Shown here in pieces: positions 23,500-36,072 of a stretch of 64,000 bases of DNA. Both the position numbers and the translations under genes were made by a program. The notes beneath the pieces were generated by a model. That model worked only from the letters and a program-made list of their open reading frames with translations, was not told the origin of the DNA and did no database searches. Source of the stretch: Sipunculus nudus (taxonomy: Eukaryota > Annelida > Sipuncula > Golfingiida > Sipunculidae); assembly GCA_026874595.1 (NCBI GenBank), contig CM049317.1, forward strand, positions 43,800,401 to 43,864,400. The letters are read 5' to 3'. Position 1 is the first letter of the stretch. Each line of letters opens with the position of its first letter.

Positions 23500-24535
23500 A
23501 GTTAGTCAAATGAATGAGTAATGCCAAAGGGGGAAAAAATAAGCCATAGTTTTTGAAGACAGGACCAATATAAAAGTTATGAAAGAAATAAGATTTTGAT
23601 ATTTTTTATCACCTTGACTTGACCTATGACTTATTTGAATAATACACCTAGGACTTACAGACATATTTACGATATATGACAAGTGTAAGTTACATTGCGA
23701 TTCCTGCAAAACCGTGCCCTGTAGAATGCTATATGTGAGGCGCAAGAACCACCAAGCAGGCCAAATTAAGGACAACTGACAAACAGACAGACATACTGAC
23801 AAGGTGACATAAGGCTGAGACCAGACGACTTGACCAGGTTATGGAGAAGACCCGGAGAATGAAAATAAACTATAGTTTCTGTAATTGAGGTTTGTAGTTT
23901 TGGAGATATGGCCAAAAAATGATATATTGTAGTGTTCAAATGCAGCGCCCCCAGCGGCCATATCCCGAAAATGAAAAATCACTTTCGAGATTTTAGTGTT
24001 AGACATAAGATGTACCAGTTTCAAAAGGATTCCTGCAAAACTGTGGCCTGTAGAAGGCTATATGTAAGACGCAAGAGCCAGCAAGCCGGCGAAATAAGGG
24101 ACAACTTACAAACAGACAGACATACGGACACAGTGACACAAGATTGAGACCATTCGACCAGATTAGATTATGGAGAAGATTCTGCGGAAGAAATTGAGCC
24201 AAATTTGTGAAGATAGGACCAATATTAACGCAGTTATCACGAAAATAAAATTTCGTCGATTTTCGATGACCTTAACCTTGACCTTTGACTATATTTACTA
24301 TAATCAATTGGCTCCGGGGATTTATGGTTTTCTATCAAAAATTTTCCCTTTCAAAACTTTGGCCAGAAAAGTGTAGACAGAAAAACAGACAAAACGACAA
24401 ACAGGCGGACATACGCAACTGACCAACATATTGCTGGAATCGAAGATTTCCGCCAAGCAACAAACAGACATACGGATCTGACCAATATGCTTGCCGAAAT
24501 CGAAGATTTCCGGCAAGAAATAAAAATATACTGCT
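23500..24535. repeat. Degenerate tandem repeat with AACAGACAGACATAC motif
   Basis: The block around 23,700-23,800 (GATTCCTGCAAAACCGTG ... CTATATGTGAGGCGCAAGA ... AACAGACAGACATAC) recurs at 24,030-24,130 with substitutions. The block GACAGGACCAATAT ... ACCTTGAC recurs at about 23,555-23,640 and 24,210-24,290. CAGACATACG-like text occurs twice more near 24,410 and 24,470. A period near 330 bp with drift fits an old satellite or repeated element; no coding role. Confidence 0.65.
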
Positions 24536-25170
24536 TAAAATCTTAACTTGTCACTCCTCCTTTTATCAGCCACAGACGTGAATTAAACATAATTTAAACA
24601 AGTAGCGGGATACCCGTGCTTGAAAATGTGACACTCGTTTTGCGACATCCAGGTTTTACTGTGTATGGAAAATGAAAGTCCCGATAGCAGCAAAGTGGAA
24701 TAATTGGAATGATTAACCAATCAGGGTTCTACAATGGTATGAGGGATAGGACAAGAAAGTACTCTGGCGTGAATGTTTCTGCGGAGAGTTTGATGGCAGT
24801 GTCATATATATGTATCGGCTTAATTATAGGCGGAATAACGCCTTTTTGCGACCACGCCCTAAACCGCAAATATTTGTTAGATACCAGACATGTTTTCCAA
24901 CTAAAAGACTTCATACTTATTAATATCTTCATATTCATACCTTTGAAACTGGTAAACATGTATCCATAAATAACAAATCAGAGTGAAGCTATAAATGTGA
25001 GCTATCACATGACACTAAATTTGTTTTAAAGAAAAGGGGACATATTAGATGGTAAAAATAAATAATATAGGTTAACTATGTGCCGCAAAATTGGAATTTT
25101 GGTTCAAGTACATTTAAATAAGGCTTCTGTTTTACAGAAAGTTACCGCTTTCACACTGCTATCAGGCATT
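24536..25170. other. Unannotated stretch
   Basis: The open frame 24,709-24,969 has no recognisable domain and an open shadow on the opposite strand. I do not support a gene. Confidence 0.5.
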
Positions 25171-25300
25171 TTTTTAGCTCAGTTGACTGTAAGTCACCTG
25201 AGCTATAGTCATGGTCCTTTGTCCGTCGTCCGTCCGTTAACAGGGCACATTTTGAAACCGTTGGACCTACGAATCCAAAATTTTGCATACAGTTAGATGT
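25171..25300 (-). repeat. Dispersed repeat end, inverted relative of 19,415-19,500
   Basis: The text TTTAGCTCAGTTGACTGTAA ... CTATAGTCATGGTCCTTTGTCCGTCGTCCGTCCGTTAAC is the reverse complement, with changes, of the end of the 338-bp satellite. A further relative is at about 47,398-47,480. Confidence 0.75.
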
Positions 25301-26746
25301 CCCAAAAATCTCCTACCATGCCAAAAAGCCTTTAAGATATTAAGGAAAAACCTCCGTTTTCCATTAAAACCCCATTGTTACACTTTAAGACAGCCTAATA
25401 TCAAAACCACTGATCTGTTTTTGATAATATTTAATATGCATATTCTTCCATACATTTCCTATGTACATTTTCAAAATTAGGACAGTATTGCTTAATTTCT
25501 TGAAGGTATGGGCCAAAACATAATACAATATAAAAAAATCAGGAAATATATTTACTCACAAAACATAAATATTGCTGAAGCTAGAGACTTTTTTTAGGGT
25601 TATAACTTTATATAATCAAGATTCAATTGTTTACCCAAAATTAGATCTGAATGTTGCAAATTTTTTTAGTTATAAGCATAAATAAAAATCAATACCTTAA
25701 ATTTTGTCCAACTTTGGACACGGCACGTTTTTCCCTGTAAGCACTGTTGATTAATTTTTTCACGGCATATATGATTTAATCTTTTAAAATCTGAAACTTC
25801 AAAGGAATTGATTGAAATGAGAAGCTTTTATTCAAGTTCTAATATACCATATCAAGTGTTTTTTACACCAAGTCCACCTAGTGCAACTTTCACCTGTGTT
25901 ATGTAACCCGCTCTAGTTCCAGTAATTTATTATAGCTGGGATAGTAAATAGCATAATGATATTGTATGTCCCTTATTCCACCAACAGTGTATACTTCATT
26001 TGAAAATATGTTTTTATTTTATCAAAATTACTGAATCTTTTAGATAATAATCTTGAAGACGCCATGGTATTGCATTATTTTCTTTTAATTTTTCACAGTT
26101 TTTACAGTAACATTTGTGATTTAAAAATAATAAAATATATGTGTATGCATAATATGACTTGATGTGAGCTAAACTTAGGATAGATAATAATGCAACTTAC
26201 AGTTCTGATATTTTAACTTATATTTTCAGATTTTTTTATCACAAATTTATAAAACTTGAAAATAAAAAAAAAAATGAATCGGATAAATTTATTAATTAAA
26301 AAAGTGGATTTGCAAAAAAAAAAAAATGGGTTCAATATAAACTTAAATGCATAATTCCCCTGAGGATGAAATAAAGGTATCGGTCAATTCTGTCCACTTG
26401 CCTGCCCATCTGTAAATTTTTCATATGTATCACAGTATTTCAAAACTTTACTGTTTTTCTTCATGACAGTCTTATCAGAGTAACAGTTTTGCAGTCTTAA
26501 ATTAAGAACTTTACTATAAACAAGTAGGAGGGCCACTTCCTCTTAGATTCACTTATGCTTGTATATGAAAAACATTACAATAGAAATCGGCATATTTTGC
26601 ATTTGCTAAAATTTCAAACTTCAGCTGAGCGCCGTGACCCATGGGTTCCTTGTTATCATCTACATTATTACAACTTTAGAAAAAATCATTGATAGCAATT
26701 GTTACCTGTTTGGTACCGGTGATCCCTCTGGCTGATGAACTATTTA

Positions 26747-26749
<3 letters not shown>
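25301..26749. other. AT-rich non-coding stretch
   Basis: No gene is supported. A dispersed-repeat piece (CAGCTGAGCGCCGTGACC then CATGGGTTCCTTGTT) lies at about 26,620-26,655. Confidence 0.55.

Positions 26750-26800
<51 letters not shown>
26750..26800. repeat. (TA)n microsatellite
   Basis: About 51 bases of TA repeat. Confidence 0.97.
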
Positions 26801-26804
<4 letters not shown>

Positions 26805-27289
26805 GCATCCAGTGCTTAAGGCTCAAACCATGCCTAAGTAGCAGGTTGTAGGATTATTCCGACAGGTAAAAGAAAACAACACAGAAATATAAAGTAAAAA
26901 TTACCATATGCCAAAAGATCGGTTATGAACATAGAAAAAATTGACAGTCTAACAACGTGGTAAACAGGGAAGCTAAAACAATTCACGGCGGTTACTGAAC
27001 TTCACCATATGTCGGTTTATTGTTTAGCCCCTGAACACGTCTAAATGACTTAACCAAATGCTGACCAGACGTGGGCCAATGTCTGGATCCTTCATGAACC
27101 CATGAACCAGCGGAAGAGTGGGGAGGACTGTAGAGATTCCCGGCATTAGGACAGCCTACTTTACAGTAGGGGTGGCCTATTAATGGGTCAGTCCAAATAA
27201 AGATGAGGGGAAGTAGTCCTGATGTATTACAACGTCACAACACTTCTCACAACTGCGTGTGGCAGCAGGCTATTTTAAACATGGGCGAT

Positions 27290-27292
<3 letters not shown>
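26801..27292. other. Unannotated stretch
   Basis: Slightly more GC-rich than its surroundings, but no frame, RNA gene or repeat is recognised. Confidence 0.5.

Positions 27293-27369
<77 letters not shown>
27293..27369. repeat. Compound (TC)n-(TA)n microsatellite
   Basis: A TC run to about 27,329 passes directly into a TA run to 27,369. Confidence 0.98.
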
Positions 27370-27372
<3 letters not shown>

Positions 27373-27481
27373 ACTGTATATCGACCTTGTGTATCGATTT
27401 GTATCGGTATATCGGGGATTTTGATACAGTCCCAAATAATAGCATACACAAATCGTTGCTAAAATTATATAATTGTAATTG

Positions 27482-27576
27482 CGGAAGAAAAAATTAAGTC
27501 AAAATTGTTAAGAAAGAATTACAAACTGTAATAAAACTGAAGAAAAAATTAAATCAAAATTGTTAAGAAAGAATTA
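27482..27576. repeat. Short tandem duplication
   Basis: The text GAAGAAAAAATTAA(G/A)TCAAAATTG and AAGAAAGAATTAC occurs twice about 58 bases apart. Confidence 0.85.
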
Positions 27577-28531
27577 CTTTTTCCATTCATGCAGGGTTTG
27601 TTTCCCATGTTGTCATCACAGTAAAGTTTTATGGCTATGATATTATTATGCTTGAATAAACCTGTCCGTTTAGGTATAAATTACCGAAATCTAGGTGGGA
27701 TAAAATGTTACGAAAAAATTATACTCGGCACCGTTACCTGGCCCTTGATTCCGTAAAACGTGAACAGAAACTATACTTATGAAACAAGGAGTAGCGTCTT
27801 TAAGAATTTAGATTTTTTCACCAAATGAGGGAATCTCATATTTATACATTACCCTACTTATATTAAAGGGAAAAAAATTCTCTCGTATGTTAATTGACGA
27901 TCAACATCATTCTTCTTGCGAAAAATAAACTGTCGCACATAGATCTTTGAAACTGTCTCATTTTTTTGCTCAGTGATAATATTTGCTGCCCTCTGGGGGA
28001 TGGCTTGGGAGTTATTTATTACCCACTTCCTGAAAAGAAAATGTGGCGGGTGAATGGAAAGTGTCGAGAACATTGTATTGCTAATTTAACATATGCAATA
28101 GAAAATGAAATGAACAACGGGCTACATATTCTAAATATTTACATTCCATTTATTCAGGTTGGATTTTTGGTCATTATTAATTCACGATATTTATTTATTT
28201 TAAGTACCCTGTGCAAAAAGGGGAATGAATAGCATTAATTCTCATCAAAACTCACATTGTAAGTTACATGTTCAGCACTGTTACCATGCATATAACCCCT
28301 TTTTCGCTGTAAACCAAAAATAACTAAGAATTTTTTATATCAAAATTCGTAAAGTAGGCCTACAGCAGTACTTTTCCATGTAAAATTCATACAAATACAT
28401 CACTCTTATAGCCAAAAATGAATATGAAATTCCTCGTCCCGCGAATGACTTACTTCGGCCCGGACCGGCCCAGTCTTTCCAACACGTTAATCACTGTAAC
28501 CCTTCTCTATATATACCCTCCTTACGCAGTT
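27577..28531. other. Unannotated stretch
   Basis: Open frames at 27,858-28,073 (-) and 27,966-28,232 (+) overlap on opposite strands and show no known motif. No gene is supported. Confidence 0.5.
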
Positions 28532-28640
28532 GAAATATATACACTGCAGTCGTCTCAGATCTCCTCTCGTGTAACCGCTGCTATATATTGCAAGATTTTC
28601 TGGGTTCCGACACCAGAGTGCGCACATAGCGGGGAGTGGA
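28532..28640 (+). repeat. Terminal repeat of the foldback family seen at 52,748-53,569
   Basis: After TATA the sequence reads CACTGCAGTCGTC, then GTGTAACC(G/A)CTGCT, TTGCAAG and, later, AGTGCGCACA. The same order occurs in the left arm at 52,748-52,840 and, inverted, in 53,455-53,569. Only one arm is recognisable here, so this is a fragment or a diverged copy. Confidence 0.7.
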
Positions 28641-29079
28641 ATTAAGGCCTGCCTTCTAAAAATATCCTTGGCTTCCAACTGCCGGCTTTCGATGTCTGAG
28701 TTTAGTCTCTCCAACACGCCAGGTGCCGCTACTGACCTGCACCAGTACATCTGTTATTGGAAGCTATTTTTTTCCAGAAGTGTCGTTTAGCATGCGCAAG
28801 GAAACCCCCCTAGCATCCGGAGGTGAATCCAGAATGGATGTCGTCCTTGCACAGCACAATAAAGATGAGTAAACAACACGTACTGTTGCTTGTGTGGCAA
28901 AATTAATCTACTTTTGCTGGTCTATGGAAAAAATCATTTTTATATCATAAATATCTATCAAAAATATATACTTATAAATACAAAAAAAAATATTTAAAGT
29001 AAAAAAATCTCTGAACCTGGAGTTATGCAGTTACATATAAACATATGTACAAACACTCATTCCTCGCAGCCAAGCTAGT
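28641..29079. other. Unannotated stretch
   Basis: No gene or repeat boundary recognised between the foldback-type arm and the LINE fragment. Confidence 0.45.
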
Positions 29080-30020
29080 GTCTCAAGGTAAGCTAATCAT
29101 CACCGGGGATTTCAATTTCCATTTCGATGATAATTCGGATACTCCATGACGCCTCTCGCTTTAAGGCTACATTAAGTTCAGCTGGCTTCTCACAGCACGT
29201 GCAAATCCGAACACACACGAAAGGTCACTTACTGGACGTACTCATAACGCTTGAAAATGACACCATGGTGAGAGATACACGTGAAAGACCCAGGACTTTG
29301 TGACCAAGATGGAAGCAGTCTGTGTGATCATAATACCATAGCCTTCACACTGAGCAAAGCCAGACCCCACCCATCAGGAAACAAGTTATACTCAGGAAGC
29401 TCAAGGCTATCTCTGTGCAGGGTTTCAAAGACGACTTGCATCAGGCCCTTACCAGTGATGCTGGTGAACTCAGAGACCCAGCTGCACAATACAACTCCAT
29501 CATGCACACTCTTATTAACAAGCATGCCCACACATCACAAAGACCATTGTCCTTCGCCCGAGACACCGTATTACACCACGGACCGAGAGGTGCTTATCAG
29601 GCTAAAAGAAAAATTGAGAGAACATGGCGGAAATCACGCCTTGAAATTGACAAACAGCTTTACAGATTTCGATTAATGTAGAAAGGTTAAAATTTTTTTC
29701 TTATGAACGCAAAATCAGAGTACTTTTCATCAAAGATTGAGGAGTGTACAAGTGACACCGAAGCCTTGTTTAAGATGACAGGAGATCCTTTAAAACGAGG
29801 AAGTGGCCCATCCTAAATTGCCTCCACATACATCTGCCGATCAGCTATCAGGAACATTTGTGGACTTCTTTACCAACAAGATAAAGACTGTCCGTGATCG
29901 AATGCAGGAGACATGTGTTGAGCTAGCTGAGAGTGACCGTTGTCCACCTACGCTCCCGAGGCAGGGGGAATCTTGCGCTTCTAAAGGAGCTACTGATTTT
30001 CCCGCTGCCTGGTTTGATCG
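29080..30020 (+). pseudogene. LINE (CR1/L2 type), endonuclease-side fragment
   Basis: Translated in shifting frames, the start reads KLIITGDFNFHFDD, the conserved GDFN box near the end of an apurinic-type endonuclease domain. It goes on through a DHNTIAFTLS segment (the catalytic DH-x-P/A-type end of the domain), a linker and ADQLSGTFVDFFTNKIKTVR, which precedes the reverse transcriptase in such elements. Stops and frame shifts are frequent. The fragment is interrupted at about 30,020 by a further insertion, and the RT domain resumes at about 32,900. It is a dead copy of a non-LTR retrotransposon. Confidence 0.82.
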
Positions 30021-30028
30021 TTTATGAT

Positions 30029-31981
30029 CAGCGGCGTACCTAGCCTCATTGCCGCCCGGGGCGGTCTAGAAATTGCCGCCCCTCTAACAAAACATTACAA
30101 AACTGGATAACATATTGAAATATATCGTGTCAAATGTCCTTGTTACAGGCTTGTATTTGACCAAACGCAATTATATGGATTTACTGGCAGGAAATTCTTC
30201 CACCACATATTAAAGAGCAGACATCTCTTTGCTAATGAAATCAAAAGACTGCCCGAAGCTCAAACAATTATATTTCATTATGAAATGAACAGAAAGGAAT
30301 AAATTGTAACTATAAACAGATTACACTGCAGGTTACACATATAATGTGTGAAATTAAACTTTCATCATTCATGTAAACACGATTCATTTTTACTTTATAC
30401 TCAGCTTGGGAAAAAACTTTATTTGGTGAGTGTTATTCCATTCTCAACGTATACAAATACCTTGTCACATTTATAATTCCACCTCTTGCTAACGCATATG
30501 ACAGCAGGTACACCTAATTGAGCTATTGAGATATGCATGGTACTGCTGCATGCAAGGCACTTTAGTCTTTACTAAAAAAGCGTAATTCATGAGTTAAGCC
30601 TATATATGTAGGCAGGGCATGTTAAATATTTTCACATAAAAAAATCCACTGTTTGGACAAACTGACTTTGTTTAATTAAAAAATCCTCCAAGTTAAAAGC
30701 ATACTTTATTTTAAGGCTACATCAAAATCATTTAAGAATTATAGTGATTATGCCCTTTGCGAGGTTTTATTTAAGAACTTATGACTATTTGTTATTCAAT
30801 AAAGTATTTAAATAAATTTCAAGTAATGATATAATTTAAATATATATTATAATTTAATTTCAAATGATTTGTCACAATATACAACAATTGTGTGAAGGTA
30901 GTGGATAATTAAACTGTTAATAACAGAATTAAAAGTACAGGCAAATATATCTTTAAATTAAGTTTGAACTCTAAAAGTTAAAACTGATCCTTGATACGTA
31001 TATTGAACATTGGCTAAGCGGCCAAGGGGATTCATTCCGCCGGACAGTTATAATCGAATTATATTTTAAAGTTAAATAATTCCTACATAGGCCTGGGTGT
31101 TTATTGTTTTTATTCACGTTACATTAAAGATCATGCAGGCCATATTGGTTAATCAAAAGAAACAGACATTTATAGATTGTACTCATTATAAAGACGATAG
31201 TGTAAACGTCTGTATTTTAACAAGACTGATGTTAGAGTATTAAGAATCGTGGAAAAAGGGCGTTTCAGGTTGTTTCAGGCTGTTTAAATATCCTGGAATT
31301 TCGGGAATTCAAGGGTTCAAGAATGGAAATTCTTAATACTTTCCAAGGAAAGAGCAACACAATTCGTCAAAATATTTTTCGCACAATGTGTATGACAGAC
31401 ACCCCCACCACCGGGGGCCATTGGTCTTCTGGCAGGGCTTTTCCCTGGTGATTACCAGGTGCAGCTTGGGATTTCTGTAAACGACGACCGCCCTGAAATG
31501 CAGGATTTTTGCATGATTGGTCAGTTTATCGATGGCGTTCTGACATTGCAAGACCACAGATCGAACAAAGAATAACTACAGATATGTATTTCTTTTTTGC
31601 GTATAGCTTGCCTCTATAGAGATCGTCCGCAAATAATTTGGTTGGTTCCACTGCCAAGTGTTTAATCCCTGAAATTCTTGAAAAGGGACAAAAAGGCCGA
31701 ATTTGAATTTTTTGAGGAACTCCTTATGCCACTGATTATACTAAATCCCAGAAATGCCACCCTCAAACATTTGCAAATCGTTCGCTAATCATTTGGTAGG
31801 TTCCATTATCCAGTTTATAATCCCTAAAATACTTAAACATGGGACAAAAAGGATAAATTTGTATGTTTTTAGGAATTCCTTGTGCCACTTATTATACTAA
31901 TTCCTCGAAATGCCGCCCCCAAAAATGTGCCGCCCGGGGCGGACCGCCCCTGCCGCCCCCCCCCCCTTAGGTACGCCACTG
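30029..31981. mobile_element. Non-autonomous hAT element, 1,953 bp
   Basis: Ends are CAGCGGCGTACCTA and, inverted, CAGTGGCGTACCTAAGG, both followed by GC-rich blocks with GCCGCCCGGGGCGG. The 8-bp target duplication TTTATGAT lies at 30,021-30,028 and 31,982-31,989, exact on both sides. Length of duplication and CAG-type ends are those of the hAT superfamily. The interior is AT-rich with no transposase, so the element depends on another copy for movement. It is inserted in the LINE region. Confidence 0.93.
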
Positions 31982-31989
31982 TTTATGAT

Positions 31990-32890
31990 ACACAAAGGCG
32001 CCAAATGGTGGGTCTCTGTCTGCTGGTCGTTTTTTTGTGTGACTAGCAGCCAACCAAATGCCAGTTAATTAACACTCGACAGGCATCATGGCTCCGCCAA
32101 TATCCGCGCTTCAAGCGCCGCTTGATGACAGTTTTATGGTTACTCTGAGTAAAGAACAATCGAATTTTAATTGCTCCCTTTGCATTCTCGCATCATCGAC
32201 CGATTCGATTATGACAATACGACTATGTTAGCGTTGCCATGGATCCGTTTTCAGCAAAACTGAAACCAGCCAGCGAGGTGTGCACAGAGCCAAGGTTGTT
32301 ACATTTCGTTTGAATTACAGTTCAACCGGCCGGGCATCCCATGTGCACAAGGATCTGTGCAAACAACGTGTCGGGCTCTCTGAGCCTGTGGTCTGTCCAA
32401 AAATTTGTTAGGGCGAAGAGCCGTCACTCAGAACGAAATGAACAACATGGGCTCGGCTTATTCCTGGCTTGGACAGTAAACCGTTTCGCTGGCAACAAGT
32501 CCTAATAATTATGTAGATTCCTTGTCGCATCAATCGTGTGTTGCACATCGGGTATTGTTTATACGCAGTCAAAAGTACCACAATTTTTTATGGAATCAGT
32601 TTGTGGTCTAGCTCATACACAGTGGCCTCTTCAATACCTAAAAAGATTTTGCCAACAGCATTTATATTTGCTATTAATTAATCATGTGACCATTTCAGTC
32701 AGTCATAGAGGTCGTGTCTTCCAGCACCGGGTATCATCTGATTGGACCAAGTGCTCCCCCCTGGTGTAGCGATTCAGGATACGAGGTTAAAACAAACAGC
32801 GTTTACGATATAGGTAGAAGGTCTATAGGTAAAGCGCCGTGTAAAGAGCGTATTGTCCACCAGTCTGCTGCATCTCGACCATTTTGATGC
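31990..32890. other. Inserted sequence of unknown class inside the LINE
   Basis: The LINE protein is expected to pass directly from the pre-RT linker to the RT, but about 2.9 kb intervene, of which the hAT accounts for 1.95 kb. The remaining flank, at about 31,990-32,890 plus a few tens of bases before 30,020, has no recognised gene. The frame at 32,536-32,769 is unsupported. Confidence 0.5.
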
Positions 32891-34700
32891 AGTCTGAACA
32901 GAGAAGTTGATTAAGGTTATAAAGAAGTCACCACCCAAGACTTGTGACCTTGACCCTGTACTGACCTAGCTTCTAAAGGAATGTTTGGATAATAGTCCTC
33001 TCAGCTCTTTAATCACAAGTATTGTAAACAAGTGGATGAAAGAATCAATGCCAGACGAAATGAAAATTGTCCTTATAACGCCACTTCTGAAGAAACCTAC
33101 GCTTGATCACGCTATCTTTGAAAAACTATCGACCGATCTCAAATTTTGCTTTCCTTTGAAAAGTGGTTCAAAAAGTTGTGGCTTGCCCCGTGAAGGAACA
33201 CATGAGCTAGCACTGTCTTCTTGAACAAATGTAATCTGCTTACCGAGAGCACCATTCAACAGGAAAACCTTAATTAATGAATAGTCAGATATCAATGTTG
33301 CTGTAGATTACAACTGCGTAGTTGTACTAATGTTTCTGGACCTCTCCGCCGCATTTGATACTATCGATCACCAAGTCTTGCAGCGGAGGGTCAATAAGAC
33401 GTTTGGCGTCCAAGGAGATGCATTGAACTGGATCAGCATCTACCTGAGGGGTAGGACTCGCTCTGTACTGGTGAAAGGTGTAACCTCCAAGCCTGTAGTG
33501 GCCTTGACTACGGCGTTCCTTAAGGCTCAGTTATGGCGCCTCTGCTTTTCACATGTTACACCTCTCCCTTGGCAACATCATTGAGAAACATGGCCTTAGT
33601 AGAGACTTCTACGCTGATGATTCAAAGCTTTACCTGTGCTTTAAACTGCCCACTAAGACTATTCAGGCCATCTCTTCTGTTGAAGCCTGCCTGGCAGATG
33701 TTAGGTCATTGATGCACAGGGGCGGATCCAGGATTTAGGAAAAGGGGAGGGGGGGTCCAACCTAGGAGGACTAATGAAAACCCTAAAAAAAGGTCCCCAG
33801 GTCTGGAAAAGGGGGAGTCCAGGCCGTAAAATTTTGTCCGAAGCCCATAAAAAAACGTTGCTTCTGATTAAAAAGGGGGGGGGGGGGGTCCGGACCCCCT
33901 GGAACCCCCCCCCCCTTGGATCCGCTTCTGATGCAGAGCAATTTTCTGCGGTTAAATGATGATAAGACTGAACTCATCATCTTTAGTACAAAAAACTTGG
34001 TACAATTACCAGATATAAAGGTGAGAGTTGGAGATACAACCATCACTCCGAGTGTCACTGCAAGGAACCTTGGGGTAACATATGATTGTAACATGTCCAT
34101 GGACACTCACATTAACTCAGTATGTAAAAGCCCTACCTGGAGATGCGGAACATATCCCACATCAGAAAATACCTATCAACATCTGCCCTCCAGACTCTCA
34201 AACAGGCACATGTGACATCCAGACTTGATTATGCCAACTCTCTCTTATATGGCCTCCCAAAACATGCTATTGGATGCCTACAAAGGGTAGAGTATACAGC
34301 GGCTAGGATCATTACACGGGCAAGTCGTTCTGTCAGCATAACCCTGTGTTAACCGACCTTCACTGGCTGCCTATCCAGAGCCGCATTAGATCCAAAAGTG
34401 TAGCTGTTAACATTAAAGGGTTTGCAGGGAAATGCTCCAGGTTACATTGCCAATATGTTGCATCAATACAAACCTACCAGGTCACTACGCTGATCCAGCG
34501 ATAACCTTCTAAATGTGCCAAAAACCACATTAAGGTCTTGGGGTGGCAGGACCTTCCAATATGCCTCAGCACATGAATGGAATGCCTTACCGGATGCCAT
34601 CCGAAAAGTTGAAAGTCTGACTGCCTTTAAAATGTTTTAAAAACATACCTGTTTATATGGGCCTGTTAGTGAACTAGATCATGCCATGCATTTTTTGGAC
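32891..34700 (+). pseudogene. LINE (CR1/L2 type), reverse transcriptase fragment
   Basis: The RT domain is readable across several frames: WMKESMPDEMKIVLITPLLK (fingers), FLDLSAAFDTIDHQVL (palm, first Asp box), WISIYLRGRTRSVLVKG, FYADDSKLYL (the catalytic YADD box), then LRLNDDKTELIIFSTK, RNLGVTYDCNMSMD and DYANSLLYGLP in the thumb and C-terminal part. The FLDLSAAFDTIDH wording is characteristic of the CR1/L2 group. Stops, frame shifts and a small hAT-like insertion at 33,717-33,930 break it, so no protein can be made. Confidence 0.88.
33717..33930. mobile_element. Short hAT-like MITE, ~214 bp, inside the LINE RT
   Basis: The left end is CAGGGGCGGATCCAGG; the right end, inverted, reads CAGAAGCGGATCCAAGGGGG. 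TTGATGCA precedes it and CTGATGCA overlaps its right end, a 7-of-8 match for a hAT duplication. Removing it restores the LINE reading across LMQSNFLRL. A second family member end is at about 21,398. Confidence 0.85.
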
Positions 34701-34813
34701 ATTTTGCCACAAATATAAATATTTTACATCCAGCAGGAAAACTCACATAAGGTGTAATATCATATTTTAGTTTATTATCATTATTTATTATGATTCATGT
34801 GTTTTAGTAATAA

Positions 34814-34821
<8 letters not shown>

Positions 34822-34867
<46 letters not shown>
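34822..34867. repeat. (TA)n microsatellite
   Basis: About 46 bases of TA repeat just after the LINE end. Confidence 0.97.
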
Positions 34868-34869
<2 letters not shown>

Positions 34870-36064
34870 ATATATTTATATACAAACACAATTTTACTCA
34901 AATTTTTGCTGCATATCATTGAAGTATAAACACCTGGTTTTGACAAATAACATTAGTCTTAATTCATTGCAAAGAATTACAGAAATCTGTACTCTATATA
35001 ATGGTACAATTATAAATATTTTATGTACGGTGTGTATACCTTGGAACTTTATTTCGTGCTTTAAAGATTTTGGCATCCATAACATAAAATATTTAGTGCA
35101 TTTAATAAGAACTGACAAGTTTCATTTGTTCATAATCATTCTAGATATCAGCTTAATAGATACCATATTTAAAGGCAATTCTACTATACATACACACACG
35201 TTTATACATCACATATACATGAATAAGAGCCTGTATTTACCAAAATAAGAGAATTTGATACAATATATCCAGCTAACATGCTCGTCACATTCGACATGAT
35301 GCATTTGTCATACAACCGTGAAACATCCATATTGAATTTGTAGGATCACCTCTGTCACATTCACAATGCCAATGGTACCAAAATTCACAGCCAGAACAAA
35401 ACATCATAGGCTAATACGAGCCCGCGCGCACGGGCCGACATACCCCAGCAAATTTGGCTATCATGTCTGGGAAGCAACGAATAAGGTGATTTCTAGAAAA
35501 GAAGGTACGTTTATGTGAAACATAACACAGGTAATACTTTAATTAAAAAAAAAACACGATGTCACGTATCGAATGGCATCCGGGTGGCATCCGACCTCCC
35601 GACTGGCATCCGAATTTAGCATGTGACATCCGGGTTTTAGTCCGTACCAGTATAACCTTATATTTTAACCGTGTTTAGTATACATTTTGTGTCTTTGGAT
35701 CGGCGATAAGAAAACTTCCGGGTGAGCGAGTCACATGGTGTTGTTTTGGCGTACGGTCACCCACCCATCTTGGAATCAGATATAATAAAGGTAATAACCC
35801 TGGGATAAGTATTCAATCGGTAACAAGATATATTTGACCGTCCATTCCCATTTGATTAAATGCATGTATGGGTATAATTATATATGGCCGGTTATTTTGA
35901 GAAGTAAGTAATGAGATTACTAGACCTTCTGCACTGCTTGTCATGATTCAAAATTATATTATTAATTTATAATTTATATACTCTACAGTATAAACTGTTT
36001 ATAGCCTGTTATCGGCTGTTGCTACAGGTCCGGAGACCGATCACACAGGCTAAAGTTCCGGCAC
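34868..36064. other. Unannotated stretch
   Basis: No gene supported. GGCATCCG recurs three times within about 35,574-35,610. Confidence 0.5.
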
Positions 36065-36072
36065 GTAATCTG

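Noticed and set aside
24709-24969. Candidate 86-codon membrane protein
   Set aside because: An equally open frame on the opposite strand, no homology recalled, and AT-rich repeat surroundings.
27858-28232. Overlapping frames on both strands
   Set aside because: No recognisable motif, no splice context, lengths expected by chance.
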